Positions 1 through 9,369 of a stretch of 64,000 bases of DNA are shown piece by piece. The DNA is taken from contig VHDF01000018.1 of assembly GCA_016871495.1 (NCBI GenBank), positions 1 through 64,000 of the forward strand. The letters run 5' to 3'. The notes beneath the pieces were generated by a model, which was given only the letters and a program-made list of their open reading frames with translations, ran no database searches and was not told the origin of the DNA. Within the stretch, counting starts at the first letter, position 1, and every line of letters starts with the position of its first letter. Source of the stretch: Verrucomicrobiota bacterium (GTDB lineage: Bacteria > Verrucomicrobiota > Verrucomicrobiia > Limisphaerales > VHDF01). The translations under genes were made by a program, and so were the position numbers.

Positions 1-3000
1 CTGGTCAAGTTCACCGACGACCAGATCAACGTCGTCTCGAAGGCGTTCATGGGCCTGACGGTTTCCTGTGCCCGCTGCCACGATCACAAATTCGACCCGA
101 TCAGCCAGGCGGACTTCTACGCGTGGTTCGGCGTGATGGCCTCCGGCCGCCCGGCGATGGTGCGGGTGGATGTGCCGGCAAAGGCCGAGGGAGACACGCG
201 CCGGCAGATGGCGATTCTGCGGAAGAAGATTGGGCGGGCGATGATCGACCGCTGGCTCGCCACGGGTGAATCACTGGGCGAACGCCTACTCCATCCGTCC
301 GAGCCGCTGGCCAAGGCGATCGAACAGGGCGAGAAAAACGAACTGCTCTGGCCGCTCACACTCATGGGCAAGCCGGAGAAGTTTGCCGAGCGATGGCAAA
401 AGTTGAATCCCGCCGCACCGCAGCTCGCAACCCACCCCGGTGTCGCCGCCGCCCAACATTGGCGCTTCGGCGCGGGCGACGACACGAACCAGTGGTTCAG
501 TTCTCCGGCTTCGCGCACCCGGCGCCTCCCCGCAGGTGAGCTGGTCATCAGCGACCGGGAAGACAGGGTGATCGCCAGCGTTTTGCCAGCCGGGGTCTAT
601 TCGCACAGCGATTCCACCAAGGACATCGGGGTGCTTCACTCCGGCCGCATCCAGTTGGATCGCAAGTATGACTTGTGGCTGCGGATAGCCGGCGACAGCA
701 ATGCGATGGCGCGTTACTCCGTGCAAAGCTACCCGCGCGACGGCACGGTGTATCCGGTCGAACGGCTCAGTGGCGGTCAATGGCGATGGAGAAAGTTCCC
801 GCTCGATTACTGGCAAGGCGACCGCATCCACTTCGAACTGACGACCGCGGCCGACCAGGCCTTGCTCGCGGTTGGAGCTGCCGACCGCTCGTGGTTCGGC
901 ATCCGCGACGCCGTGCTGGCGGAGCACGATGCAAAGTCTGCCCCGGCCCAGTCGGATGAAGTCGTGGCGATGCTGGCGAAGGAACTGACGGACGTCCCAA
1001 CCACCCGTGAACAACTTGCCGCCGCCTTCCAGCGTGCCGCCGCAAACGCCCTGCGTTCCCTGCGCGATGGCCAGATCAACGACGCGCAGGCCGTATTCCT
1101 CGATCAACTGCTGCGTCAGGACCTGCTGCCCAATGCAACGCAAGAATTACCAGCCGTTGCCGAAACCCTGGCGGAGTATCGCCGGCTCGAAGCGAGCCTG
1201 CCCGTGCCGCAGCGCGCCCCAGGCATTTTGGAAACCACCGGATTCAATCAGCCGCTGTACGAACGCGGCGACCACCGGCAACCGCGCGATCCAGTGCCGC
1301 GGCGGTTCCTGGAGGCCATCGATGCCGCGCCTTATGAAACCAAGCTAAGCGGCCGGCGCGAACTTGCGGAGGACTTGCTGCGCGCCGACAATCCGCTGAC
1401 CGCTCGCGTGATGGTCAATCACGTCTGGCATCACCTGTTTGGCCGCGGCATCGTGTCGACGCCCGACAATTTCGGCCGACTCGGCCAGCCACCGTCGCAT
1501 CCGGAGTTGCTGGACTATCTGGCCTTCAACTTCCGCAGGGACGGATGGTCATTGAAGCAACTGGTTCGCGAGATGGTGCTGACCCAGACGTGGCGACGCT
1601 CCGGCGAACCGTCACCTGCCGCACTCGCGGCCGATCCGGATGACGTCTACCTCTCGCACTATCCCGTGCGCCGGCTCGAGGCCGAGGCGATTCGGGACGC
1701 GATCCTGTCCGTCAGCGGTCAGCTCGAGCGCGAAGCACGGTTCGGTCCGCCCGTGGCCGGCAGTGTTCCGCGTCGCAGCGTCTACGTGCGGGTGAAGCGG
1801 AATGATCTCGATCCGTTTCTCACCCAGTTCGACGCACCCGTGCCGGCCAGCAGCGTGGGCGTGCGCGACGACACCAACGTGCCCGGCCAGTCGCTGACGT
1901 TACTGAACGACCCGTTCATCATCCGCTCTGCGGAGGCTTGGGCGGGTCGATTCGCCCGCGACTTCGCGGGGTCGGAACTCGTTCGGACCCTGTTTCATCA
2001 GGCCTTGGGCCGACAACCGACCCGGGAGGAATCGACGGCGGCGCTCGCTTTTATGGCGGACATGCAGGCGAAGCAGCAGACCGTCGCCACCAAGCTGTCT
2101 GATTTACAGAACTCCCTGGATCAGGTGCGGACCAACGTTGCCAGCCTCGAGTCGGCTGCCCGTCAGCGCGTGCTGGCTTCCCGCCTGACCCCTGGCGGCA
2201 AACCCGCCTCCGTCCTGCCGCAACCCGCTGCCGCCTGGGATTTTTCCAAAGACCTGGCCGATCAAGTCGGCGGGTTGGCAGGCACGGCGTTCGGCGGGGC
2301 CAAGCTCTCGGACGGGCAATTGGTGCTCGACGGCCAGGGGAGCTTCATCGCCTCCGCAGCGTTGCCGTTTGCCCTGCGAGCCAAGACGCTCGAAGCCTGG
2401 GTCAAGCTGGACGGACTGGATCAACAGGGCGGCGGCGTCATGACCGTGCAAACCCTGGGGGGTGACGTCTTCGATGCCATCGTCTTTGGCGAGCAGGAGC
2501 GGCGACATTGGATCGCGGGCAGCGACAATTTCAACCGTACGAAGGCTCTTGCAGGTCCGGCCGAACAGGCGGCGCAGCAGGAGCTCATTCACGTGGCGGT
2601 GACTTACGCCGACGACGGCACGGTCACGTTTTATCGCAACGGCAAGCCGCACGGAAAATCCTATCGGCTGGGTCCGCCCATCCATTTTGCAGCAGGCCAA
2701 GCGCAGGTGCTGTTCGGCAATCGTCACGGCATTCCGTCAGGCAGCAAGCTGCTCCAGGGCAGAATTGCCCGAGCTCGCCTTTACAATCGCGCCTTGAGCG
2801 AAGCCGAGGTGGCCGCCAGTTGCACGAACGATCCGAACTTTGTTTCAGCGGAAGCGCAGTGGGCCGCATTGACGCCGGAGGAACAAGGGCGGATGCAGGA
2901 CGGGCGCAGAACCATCGAAAGGCTGGAGCACGAAATGAAGGAACGGACCGCCACGCGCGGCCTGTCGTCGCCTGCAGCCAATCTCGCTCATGCCCTGTTC

Positions 3001-3030
3001 AACTTGAAGGAATTCATCTACATTCGCTGA
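1..3030 (+). CDS. PSD1-type protein (DUF1549/DUF1553) with LamG domain, 5' truncated
   Basis: The reading frame is open from base 1, so the N-terminus lies outside the window; 1009 residues are visible. [12 protein letters not shown] motif near residue 23 is the end of the DUF1549 (PSCyt2) domain. The DUF1553 (PSD1) domain follows at about residues 460-640, with motifs such as [18 protein letters not shown] and [13 protein letters not shown] LamG/concanavalin-like insert (about 745-935) precedes a coiled C-terminus. Such proteins are abundant in Planctomycetes and Verrucomicrobiota, are exported and are often paired with DUF1501 proteins. The pair is proposed, not proven, to act in periplasmic polysaccharide breakdown. 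The DUF1501 gene starts 2 bp after this stop codon, so the two are almost certainly co-transcribed. The missing N-terminus may carry a cytochrome c-like PSCyt1 domain. Confidence 0.93.
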   Translation: MVKFTDDQINVVSKAFMGLTVSCARCHDHKFDPISQADFYAWFGVMASGRPAMVRVDVPAKAEGDTRRQMAILRKKIGRAMIDRWLATGESLGERLLHPSEPLAKAIEQGEKNELLWPLTLMGKPEKFAERWQKLNPAAPQLATHPGVAAAQHWRFGAGDDTNQWFSSPASRTRRLPAGELVISDREDRVIASVLPAGVYSHSDSTKDIGVLHSGRIQLDRKYDLWLRIAGDSNAMARYSVQSYPRDGTVYPVERLSGGQWRWRKFPLDYWQGDRIHFELTTAADQALLAVGAADRSWFGIRDAVLAEHDAKSAPAQSDEVVAMLAKELTDVPTTREQLAAAFQRAAANALRSLRDGQINDAQAVFLDQLLRQDLLPNATQELPAVAETLAEYRRLEASLPVPQRAPGILETTGFNQPLYERGDHRQPRDPVPRRFLEAIDAAPYETKLSGRRELAEDLLRADNPLTARVMVNHVWHHLFGRGIVSTPDNFGRLGQPPSHPELLDYLAFNFRRDGWSLKQLVREMVLTQTWRRSGEPSPAALAADPDDVYLSHYPVRRLEAEAIRDAILSVSGQLEREARFGPPVAGSVPRRSVYVRVKRNDLDPFLTQFDAPVPASSVGVRDDTNVPGQSLTLLNDPFIIRSAEAWAGRFARDFAGSELVRTLFHQALGRQPTREESTAALAFMADMQAKQQTVATKLSDLQNSLDQVRTNVASLESAARQRVLASRLTPGGKPASVLPQPAAAWDFSKDLADQVGGLAGTAFGGAKLSDGQLVLDGQGSFIASAALPFALRAKTLEAWVKLDGLDQQGGGVMTVQTLGGDVFDAIVFGEQERRHWIAGSDNFNRTKALAGPAEQAAQQELIHVAVTYADDGTVTFYRNGKPHGKSYRLGPPIHFAAGQAQVLFGNRHGIPSGSKLLQGRIARARLYNRALSEAEVAASCTNDPNFVSAEAQWAALTPEEQGRMQDGRRTIERLEHEMKERTATRGLSSPAANLAHALFNLKEFIYIR

Positions 3031-3032
3031 TC

Positions 3033-4460
3033 ATGCAACCGCGAAGCATGCCCCGATTGTCCCGTCGCGAGATGTTGCGCCGCTGCTCGACCGGCTTCGG
3101 TCTGCTGGCGTTGTCCGGCGTGTTCGCTCGCGAAGGTCGCGCCGCGTTGAACCTTGCGCTGCCCCACCATCCGACCCGCGCCAGAAACGTGATCTTCTGC
3201 TACATGTCCGGCGGGGTGTCGCACCTCGACTCGTTCGATCCGAAGCCTAAGCTCAAGGCCCTCGCTGGCCAGCCGATGCCCGTCGCGGTCGAACGGACGC
3301 AGTTCAACAACAACGGCAATGTCTTCCCCAGTCCTTTCGAATTCCGGCGCAGCGGACGGAGCGGCATCGAGATCAGCTCGATGTTTCCGAGGCTGCGCGA
3401 GTGGTGCGCCGACGACCTCGCGGTGATCCGCTCGATGACCAGCAAGGTCAACGAGCACGCGCAGGGAAATTTCGTCATGCACAGCGGGTTCCCCTTCATT
3501 GGCCACCCGAGCGCCGGCGCGTGGGTCAGCTATGGACTCGGAACGGAGAACCAGGACGTGCCAGCCTTTGTCGTCCTGCAGAGCGGCCAGGCCGTCCCGC
3601 CGCACGGTGGCGTGGGCTTGTTCAGCAACGGTTTTCTGCCCGCCCATCATCAGGCTTCGATCATCCGCATGGACGACGCTGAGCCGGTGGCGAACATCAA
3701 GCCCAGGGAGCCCGACCTCGTGCAGCGCGACCGGCTGCGATTCATCGACGCGCTCGATCAGCGTTTCGCTGGCGCGACGGGTCGGGACGCGCAGGTGGAG
3801 GCGGCGATCCGCAATTACGAAACCGCCTACCGCATGCAGGCCGCGGTGCCGGATCTGGTTGATCTCAAGAGCGAGACCGCGGCCACGAAGAAGCTTTACG
3901 GGTTGGACGATCCGCATCCGCAAAAGGCGGCCTATGCCCGGCAATGTCTGCTGGCGCGGCGGCTGGTCGAGCGGGGTGTGCGCTTCATCGAGCTGAGCTG
4001 CCTGACCGAGGGCATCGGTGGCGGCGGCGCGCCGAATCCGTGGGATCAGCACGGCGATTTGGAACGCGGCCACCGTACCATGGCCAACCAGGTCGATCAA
4101 CCGATCGCCGGTCTCCTGGTCGATCTGAAACAACGCGGTCTGCTGGAAGAAACCATCGTGATCTTCGCCGGCGAATTTGGCCGCACGCCGTTCTCGCAGG
4201 GCAGCAATGGCCGCGATCACAATCCGTTCGGATTTTCCGTCTGGCTGGCAGGCGGCGGCTTCAAGGGCGGAACGATCTACGGCGCGACGGACGACCTCGG
4301 CTATCACGTGGTGGAAAAACCCTGCAACGTCTACGACCTTTGGGCCACCGTCTTGCACCAGTTGGGCCTTGATCACGAAGCCTTGACCTACCTCTACGCC
4401 GGGCGCAATGTCCGGCTTACGGACGTGCATGGCCACGTGCTGCACGACGTGATCGGATAG
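3033..4460 (+). CDS. DUF1501 domain protein, Tat-exported
   Basis: This 475-residue protein belongs to the DUF1501 family, which has a sulfatase/alkaline-phosphatase-like fold. The start was placed at the ATG two bases after the PSD1 stop, although the frame is open further upstream. It gives a twin-arginine leader (SRREMLRR followed by a hydrophobic stretch). Family motifs are visible: [14 protein letters not shown] near the N-terminus, WDQHGD in the middle, [13 protein letters not shown], and a C-terminal [14 protein letters not shown]. Pairing with PSD1 is the classic arrangement in this phylum. The substrate is not known. Tat export suggests that it folds, possibly around a metal, before crossing the membrane. 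Confidence 0.93.
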   Translation: MQPRSMPRLSRREMLRRCSTGFGLLALSGVFAREGRAALNLALPHHPTRARNVIFCYMSGGVSHLDSFDPKPKLKALAGQPMPVAVERTQFNNNGNVFPSPFEFRRSGRSGIEISSMFPRLREWCADDLAVIRSMTSKVNEHAQGNFVMHSGFPFIGHPSAGAWVSYGLGTENQDVPAFVVLQSGQAVPPHGGVGLFSNGFLPAHHQASIIRMDDAEPVANIKPREPDLVQRDRLRFIDALDQRFAGATGRDAQVEAAIRNYETAYRMQAAVPDLVDLKSETAATKKLYGLDDPHPQKAAYARQCLLARRLVERGVRFIELSCLTEGIGGGGAPNPWDQHGDLERGHRTMANQVDQPIAGLLVDLKQRGLLEETIVIFAGEFGRTPFSQGSNGRDHNPFGFSVWLAGGGFKGGTIYGATDDLGYHVVEKPCNVYDLWATVLHQLGLDHEALTYLYAGRNVRLTDVHGHVLHDVIG

Positions 4461-4828
4461 CGCCGCGTCTCGTCCGTCAGCTCGATGACGTCGGGCCGGT
4501 CGCAGAGCACGGTCATCACGTTGATTTCCCTCTCGCCCCGTGAGGCACGAACGGGGAGAGAGGGGAAACCTCAGGCAGCCCCTCTCCCCGCTCATTCTTC
4601 GCAGGGAGAGGAAGGAGACATTCAGTCTCAGGGGTCAGTCCCACATATGGACAGAACACAGCCGCACAACGGCGGGGAGTCGCAGGAGAGCGCGACCGAA
4701 AAGGCGGAGTGGCTGGTGCGCGCAGGACTCGCCAATCTGGGAGGGAGGGAGGCGGAACGGGCCACGCGATTGCATTCGATCGATCCAGGCGTTGCGGAAT
4801 GGGTCAGCTTTTCCTATCAATTCTCGCC
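4461..4828. other. Intergenic region with CCCTCTCCCCG-type inverted repeat
   Basis: About 370 bases lie between the DUF1501 gene and the esterase. Around 4527-4615 there are complementary purine- and pyrimidine-rich arms (CTCTCGCCCCGTGAGG, GGGGAGAGAGGGG, CCCCTCTCCCCGC, GGGAGAGG) that can pair in several ways, which resembles a degenerate dispersed repeat. Open frames cross this stretch but none looks like a protein. No clear promoter was seen. Confidence 0.5.
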
Positions 4829-5773
4829 GTGCCCGAGAAACGATTCACGCCCCTTGTCATCTCCCGATGGATACCCCTGCTTTTCGCCGCCGGTTTGCTT
4901 TGTGTCACCGCGGCCGCCGCTGACAAAACCTCCAGCGCTTCGCCCCTATCATTGTGGAAGAGTGGGACCCATCAGCTGACCTTTAATGGTCGTGATCGCA
5001 CGTTCATGCTCGACGTGCCGGCCAAGCTCAAGCCCGGGGCCGCGCTGGTCATAGTCTTCCACGGATTCACCAGTTCGGCGAAGGAGGTCCGCGACCTGAC
5101 CGGTTTTGCAAAGGTGAGCGATCAGCGTGGATTCGTGGCCGTTTACCCGCAGGGCACGCGGGATTCCAAGGGAAAGTCTTTCTTCAACGTCGGCTACGAG
5201 TTTCATCGGGATCAGTCGATTGATGACGTCCGGTTTGTGCGCGGCCTGGCCGAGCGACTGACACGCGATCTCGGATTGGATCCGCGCGCTGTGTTCGCCA
5301 CCGGTTTCTCCAATGGAGGCGACATGAGCTTCCTGCTCGGCGCCCAGCGGGAACCGTTTGTCGCCGCCATCGCTCCGGTGGGCGGAACGATGATGCAGTC
5401 TTGGGCCAAGGGTTTTCGACCGGCGGCCCGCATTTCCGTGCTGGCCGTGAACAGCCGGGACGACAAGACGACCCTCTGGGAGGGCGACATGGACAACCGC
5501 GATGGCTGGGGAGCCTATCTCAGCACCGAAGCGGTGATGGATCTGTGGGTAACGGGCCTCGCGCTCGAACGCAACAAACGAACGAACCCCGGCAAGACGA
5601 TCCAACTGAGGCATTGGTCGACGCAGATCGATCAGACCGAAGCGCGACTCTATGCTTTGGAAGATGGCGGCCACAACTGGCCACCCACACTCGGTGACCG
5701 ATCCGAAACAACAGCGGAAACCATCTGGCGATTTTTTGATCGCCATCGGCCCAAGCCACACCGACCTCATTGA
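4829..5773 (+). CDS. Secreted alpha/beta hydrolase, PHB depolymerase / feruloyl esterase-like
   Basis: This is a polyhydroxybutyrate depolymerase/LpqC-type esterase of about 314 residues. The GTG at 4829 was chosen because it gives a compact signal peptide (ISRWIPLLFAAGLLCVTAAA). An ATG at 4799 in the same frame is the alternative. Visible motifs are the oxyanion HG in VIVFHGFTSSA, the nucleophile in GFSNGGDMSF (G-x-S-x-G), a DD-containing loop (AVNSRDDKT) and the C-terminal histidine in EDGGHNWPP. The family covers secreted esterases acting on polyester or on feruloyl and acetyl groups of plant polysaccharides. Given the carbohydrate-related neighbours a polysaccharide esterase is the better guess, but the substrate cannot be read from the sequence. 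Confidence 0.85.
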   Translation: MPEKRFTPLVISRWIPLLFAAGLLCVTAAAADKTSSASPLSLWKSGTHQLTFNGRDRTFMLDVPAKLKPGAALVIVFHGFTSSAKEVRDLTGFAKVSDQRGFVAVYPQGTRDSKGKSFFNVGYEFHRDQSIDDVRFVRGLAERLTRDLGLDPRAVFATGFSNGGDMSFLLGAQREPFVAAIAPVGGTMMQSWAKGFRPAARISVLAVNSRDDKTTLWEGDMDNRDGWGAYLSTEAVMDLWVTGLALERNKRTNPGKTIQLRHWSTQIDQTEARLYALEDGGHNWPPTLGDRSETTAETIWRFFDRHRPKPHRPH

Positions 5774-5777
5774 AGTT

Positions 5778-7304
5778 ATGCGAACGACCTGCTCGAAACC
5801 GCTTCTCCATCTACAACTGGGCTTCGGCATTGTGGCCCTGGTGATCAGTTGCCTCTCGTCATCCGTCGCCCACGCGCAATCGACCGAGCCGTTTCCAGCC
5901 ACCTACGCCGATCCGGCCGTGCCGTTGTTGCAACTGCCGACGAACTTCCGTGCCCGGCGCACCACGGTGAACGCGCGCCTGACCGCAGCCCAGCCGGTCG
6001 AGATTTTCAATGCCACCGGGCCGGGCTGCGTGCGCCACATGTGGTTTGTGTTCGGAGAGAAGGACATTCAGGACCTGTCGATCGAGATCACGGTGGATGG
6101 CGCGACCGAACCTCAGGTCCGCATGCCGTTTCGCTCGTTCTTCGGGGCGCTGTTGAGTTTCGAGGACTACGCCATCAACAGCGCCGGACTGGTGAACTTC
6201 CCCAATTTCACCGTGACCAACGACGTTCGCATCCCGACCAACGCGTCGCCCGGATGGAATGTTTACCTGCCGATTCCGTTTTCGAAAGGCTGTCGCATCG
6301 TGCTCCACGCGGGCTCCCCGAAAGACGGCGGAGGCATGATTGACTGGCAGCAGTATCGGGACGGCGTGAAATTGACGCCGCTCCGCTTCCATGCGCAGCG
6401 CAACATCGCCCAGCCGGGCAAGCCAACGGAGCCATTTCCGATCGCCGAGGCCGAGGGCACCGGTTTCCTCGCCGGCTACATCATGGGCTGGCGGCAGCGG
6501 GATCGCAGCGACATGGTGTTTCACAATGGCGGCACGCGGCTGCTCATCGATGGTCAGACGGATCCCCATGTGATCTGCGGACACAATGTCGAGGACGACT
6601 TCGGCTTCTCGTGGGGCTTCAACCAGTATCAGACGCCATGGGTTGGCTGCCCTTACCGCGATAACCGTGGGCGCGTCGATCAGGATGGCGTCTTTTACCG
6701 GTTCTTTGGCCCGGACCCGATCCCGTTCCGCTCCTCCCTGATTTTCACCTCCGCCGCGCGGCCCGATGACTATGAGGCCGTCTCTTACTTCTACAAAGTC
6801 CCCGGATCGAAGGCACCGCCGTTGGTGACGCCCCAAGACTGGCAGGTCGTCGGGCCGTTCCCAGACGGCAAGGACATTGAAACGTTCAAGAAACCCGCGG
6901 ACGATCTGGTCCGTCAACTGTCGCAAGCAAACTGGCCCGATCCACTCTTCATTGGGGGAAAGAAGTTCTCCGTCCACAAGCTCACTCCAAAATTCGGCTG
7001 GGTTCGGCTCGAAGGGGTGTATCAGACGCGTTACCCCTATCCGCGGACGGATCAGTCGGTCTATGTCCGTGGCGTCCTCACCAGCGCCTCCAAACGTCGC
7101 GCGAAGCTTCGTCTCGGGCTGGATAACTGGGCGATGGTTTACCTCAACGGGCAGCCAGTGGCCGCGCTCGATCATGCCGAGGAATTCGACGTCGCTAAGA
7201 TTCCCGTCACGCTCAACAAAGGTGCCAACCAACTCTTGATCAAGACGAACAACCGGATGAATCGCGAACGGCATCTCTGGGCTATCCACTGCGCGGTGGA
7301 GTAG
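5778..7304 (+). CDS. DUF2961 domain protein, secreted
   Basis: This 508-residue protein starts at ATG 5778, four bases after the esterase stop, with a clear signal peptide (GIVALVISCLSSSVAHAQ). DUF2961 features run through the first two thirds: GCVRHMWFVF, the MPFRSFFG strand, the glycine-rich KDGGGMIDWQQYRDG and the FSWGFNQYQTPWVGCPY region. The last about 130 residues form a carbohydrate-binding-like beta domain (VRLEGVYQTRYPY, AKLRLGLDNWAMVYLNGQ). DUF2961 members have a jelly-roll fold, and some are glycan-active hydrolases (fructosidase-like activities have been reported). Co-transcription with the esterase supports a role in extracellular polysaccharide degradation. The substrate is unknown. 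Confidence 0.85.
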   Translation: MRTTCSKPLLHLQLGFGIVALVISCLSSSVAHAQSTEPFPATYADPAVPLLQLPTNFRARRTTVNARLTAAQPVEIFNATGPGCVRHMWFVFGEKDIQDLSIEITVDGATEPQVRMPFRSFFGALLSFEDYAINSAGLVNFPNFTVTNDVRIPTNASPGWNVYLPIPFSKGCRIVLHAGSPKDGGGMIDWQQYRDGVKLTPLRFHAQRNIAQPGKPTEPFPIAEAEGTGFLAGYIMGWRQRDRSDMVFHNGGTRLLIDGQTDPHVICGHNVEDDFGFSWGFNQYQTPWVGCPYRDNRGRVDQDGVFYRFFGPDPIPFRSSLIFTSAARPDDYEAVSYFYKVPGSKAPPLVTPQDWQVVGPFPDGKDIETFKKPADDLVRQLSQANWPDPLFIGGKKFSVHKLTPKFGWVRLEGVYQTRYPYPRTDQSVYVRGVLTSASKRRAKLRLGLDNWAMVYLNGQPVAALDHAEEFDVAKIPVTLNKGANQLLIKTNNRMNRERHLWAIHCAVE

Positions 7305-7484
7305 TTTGAGCGGCTTTCACCTCTCAACGCCGCATTCCTGCGGGACGTCTGGACGACCCCCGAGGGGATGGAAGCATGATTGGGATGGGTGCTGTTCAAT
7401 CCAGGCGGACAACGCCGTGGCGGAAGTGAGCTTTGCGAACAAGACCGGACTCATCTACACCTACGCGTCCGACGGCGGCATCGT

Positions 7485-7766
7485 GACCTCGTCGCGCTCG
7501 TCCGCTTTGCGTTGGGACAACACCCCGTGCTCGAACTCTTCGCCGAATCCGTCACCACGCGCTTCAAAGAACGGCTGTGGCAACACGACGAAGTCGCCAG
7601 ATCGCTTCATCCTTCCTCCTTCATACTTGAGCCTTCGCAACCTGGCTCAATGGCCTTCAATCCTGACCAGCTTTCCTGGTTGCATTTGATCCGCGACGAC
7701 ATCGCCATCAGCCTGAGCATCGAGCCGGACGATTTCGATGATGCCCCGTTCAGCCAGCGCGAAGGC
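7485..7766 (+). pseudogene. 3' remnant of type I restriction subunit R (hsdR)
   Basis: One plus-strand frame reads LVALVRFALGQHPVLELFAE and then FNPDQLSWLHLIRDDIAISL followed by SIEPDDFDDAPFSQREG. This matches the conserved C-terminal end of type I restriction endonuclease HsdR subunits, whose consensus is an LVRFALGQ helix, a WLxxIRDHIAxSLxIExDDFDYAPFxQRGG block and a short tail. The helicase and nuclease domains and a start codon are absent, and the frame cannot be followed upstream. Right after QREG the sequence becomes the 110-bp dispersed repeat, so the tail of HsdR has been replaced. No hsdM or hsdS was seen in the window. I regard it as debris of a former restriction locus. Confidence 0.7.
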
Positions 7767-7868
7767 ATCCACCCAGGGCGGGCTATGGAGCGGGAGGAGA
7801 TCGCCGCGTCCGATTGGCGCGAGCGGAAGCGCCTTGAACGGCGCGCCCCGACAACTTGCGGATGCACC
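7759..7868 (+). repeat. 110-bp dispersed repeat, copy A
   Basis: This segment, from GCGAAGGCATCCACC to ACAACTTGCGGATGCACC, recurs on the opposite strand at 16429-16538 with the same length and only scattered mismatches. Shared landmarks are GGCATCCACC, GAGCGGGAGGAGATCGCCGCG, GCGCGAGCGGAAGCGCC and CCCCGACAACTTGCGGATG. It overlaps the last bases of the hsdR remnant and ends about 63 bases before a pseudopilin-like gene. It has no coding capacity of its own. Confidence 0.85.
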
Positions 7869-7931
7869 GCGGAGGATCTGCGTAGGAAACGAAGCATTGC
7901 CAATTCTCCTGCTCGGGAATAGAAACGCAGC

Positions 7932-8762
7932 ATGAAGGTCCTCGCTGCAGCGCACCCCGTGCGACTTTCTTCGCGGCTCATCGGATTCACCCTGATCGAA
8001 CTCCTGGTCGTCATTGCGATCATCGCGATCCTGGCCGGCATGCTCCTGCCCGCGCTCGCGCGAGCCAAGGACAAGGCGCACGGCATCAAGTGCGTCGCCA
8101 ATCTCAAACAGATCGGATTAGCCTTTCAGCTTTACGCCGACGATAGCAGTGACTTTTTGCCCACGACCGCCGGTTTCAACGGCGCGGGCGGTTGGCGCGG
8201 CGCGCCGAATTACAGCGGCGAAGGCTCCGGCATCCACCCGACCAATCGCCCGCTCAACACCTACGTCGGCTTGACCGGAGCCAATCCGACGAACAGTTCC
8301 TCGTACCATCTCTTCCGCTGCCCGGCAGACAAAGGCGAAGACTCGGCGCCTCCCAAAAAAACCATCTTCGAAATAAACGGCAGCAGCTATCGTGAGATGT
8401 GGGCAGGCCACAGTTGGCGTGTCCAGCGCACCACCGGGCTGCGTTCCGCGGTCGGCAACCCCGCGCTCGTGGCCGGGTCGGAACCCATCAAGATGGCCGA
8501 GGTCGCAAACAGCCCGGCCAACAAAATCATCAGTGGCGACCACAACTGGCACGGCAACCGGCCCGCGGAAAACCCGCGGAACATGTGGCATAACTACAAA
8601 GGCCAACGCCGAAACAATGTCCTATTCGGTGACAGCCACGTGCAGTTCTTTAGGTTTCCCCGCGAGATTCAGAGCGATCCGAACTACGCTAACTACTACG
8701 CGGGTTCACTCACTTCAGTTCCTCAGAAGTACCGCCCGGATTCGAGCTTTCATTATTGGTAG
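7932..8762 (+). CDS. Pseudopilin-like protein with prepilin cleavage/methylation motif
   Basis: This 276-residue protein has the type IV prepilin/type II pseudopilin N-terminus. After a 17-residue leader comes [19 protein letters not shown], with the glycine before the cleavage site and the Glu at mature position 5. The next region ([28 protein letters not shown]) is the usual amphipathic helix. Near the C-terminus [12 protein letters not shown] is close to the H-x9-DG type ending of the DUF1559-like proteins that are hugely amplified in Planctomycetes and Verrucomicrobiota. No secretion or pilus assembly gene lies nearby. It is presumably membrane-anchored and facing the periplasm. Its job is not established. 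Confidence 0.9.
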   Translation: MKVLAAAHPVRLSSRLIGFTLIELLVVIAIIAILAGMLLPALARAKDKAHGIKCVANLKQIGLAFQLYADDSSDFLPTTAGFNGAGGWRGAPNYSGEGSGIHPTNRPLNTYVGLTGANPTNSSSYHLFRCPADKGEDSAPPKKTIFEINGSSYREMWAGHSWRVQRTTGLRSAVGNPALVAGSEPIKMAEVANSPANKIISGDHNWHGNRPAENPRNMWHNYKGQRRNNVLFGDSHVQFFRFPREIQSDPNYANYYAGSLTSVPQKYRPDSSFHYW

Positions 8763-9096
8763 GGGTGGTTCGGCAGCCACCACGAGAAACGCCCAAGGCC
8801 ACCCGCCCTCTCCTGACCCGGCCGTGAGCCCGGCACGATGCGCGGCTGAAGATTGAGTAGCTGAGGAACAGATCGTATTTGGCAAACTCCAATTATCCGT
8901 TCTTCTTTTCCGCGTGCCCGAGTTCTTTCTCTTCGTCTGTCTGGTTGCGCCGAAGTTGGCGGGCGAACGCGGTCTGGCTCCTACGACGCGGGGACCCCTC
9001 CTCTCCCGAGCTTTCTCCTCTATTCCGGATGGAGGAGAGGAAGAAAATGCGAGCGGTGTTCATGGGCGCGCCTACAGGGCCGGCACGGGGCGCTCG
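8763..9096. other. Intergenic region, no gene recognised
   Basis: About 330 bases between the pseudopilin gene and the 214-bp repeat. Short frames are present but none resembles a protein. Around 9013-9039 there is a small purine/pyrimidine hairpin (TTCTCCTC and GGAGGAGAG arms around TATTCCGGAT). No promoter or terminator could be assigned. Confidence 0.4.
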
Positions 9097-9310
9097 GTGC
9101 ATCCAGAGGTTGTTGGTGACCGGGTTGTCGTGGTAACGCAGGCATCCCTGTCTGCTGTGGCGCAGGCTGCCCAGCCTGCGGGGCGACGAGGGGAACAGGC
9201 GCGTGGAGGGCATGGAAGGGCCTCGTTCTTCACCCGCCGGGCCGACTGGCAGTCGGCGATACGGCAGGCTGGGCAGCCTGCGCCACACGACAGACATCCT
9301 CGGGATGCAC
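9097..9310 (+). repeat. 214-bp dispersed repeat, copy 1 (complete)
   Basis: The element runs from GTGCATCC to GGATGCAC, which are perfect 8-bp terminal inverted repeats. Other copies start at 27509 and 42007 in the same orientation. Inside are GTGACCGGGTTGTC, TGGTAACGCAG and TCGTTCTTCACCCGCCGGGC, plus two self-complementary units (GCAGGCTGCCCAGCCTGC and GCAGGCTGGGCAGCCTGC), each able to form a hairpin. There is no open frame of note, so it looks like a non-autonomous element. It lies 59 bp before ygiQ. Confidence 0.9.
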
Positions 9311-9369
9311 GGCGGGGCGCTGGCCGCGGAAGGTTCCGCTTGTAATCCGATCCCTCTCACGGAGACGAT

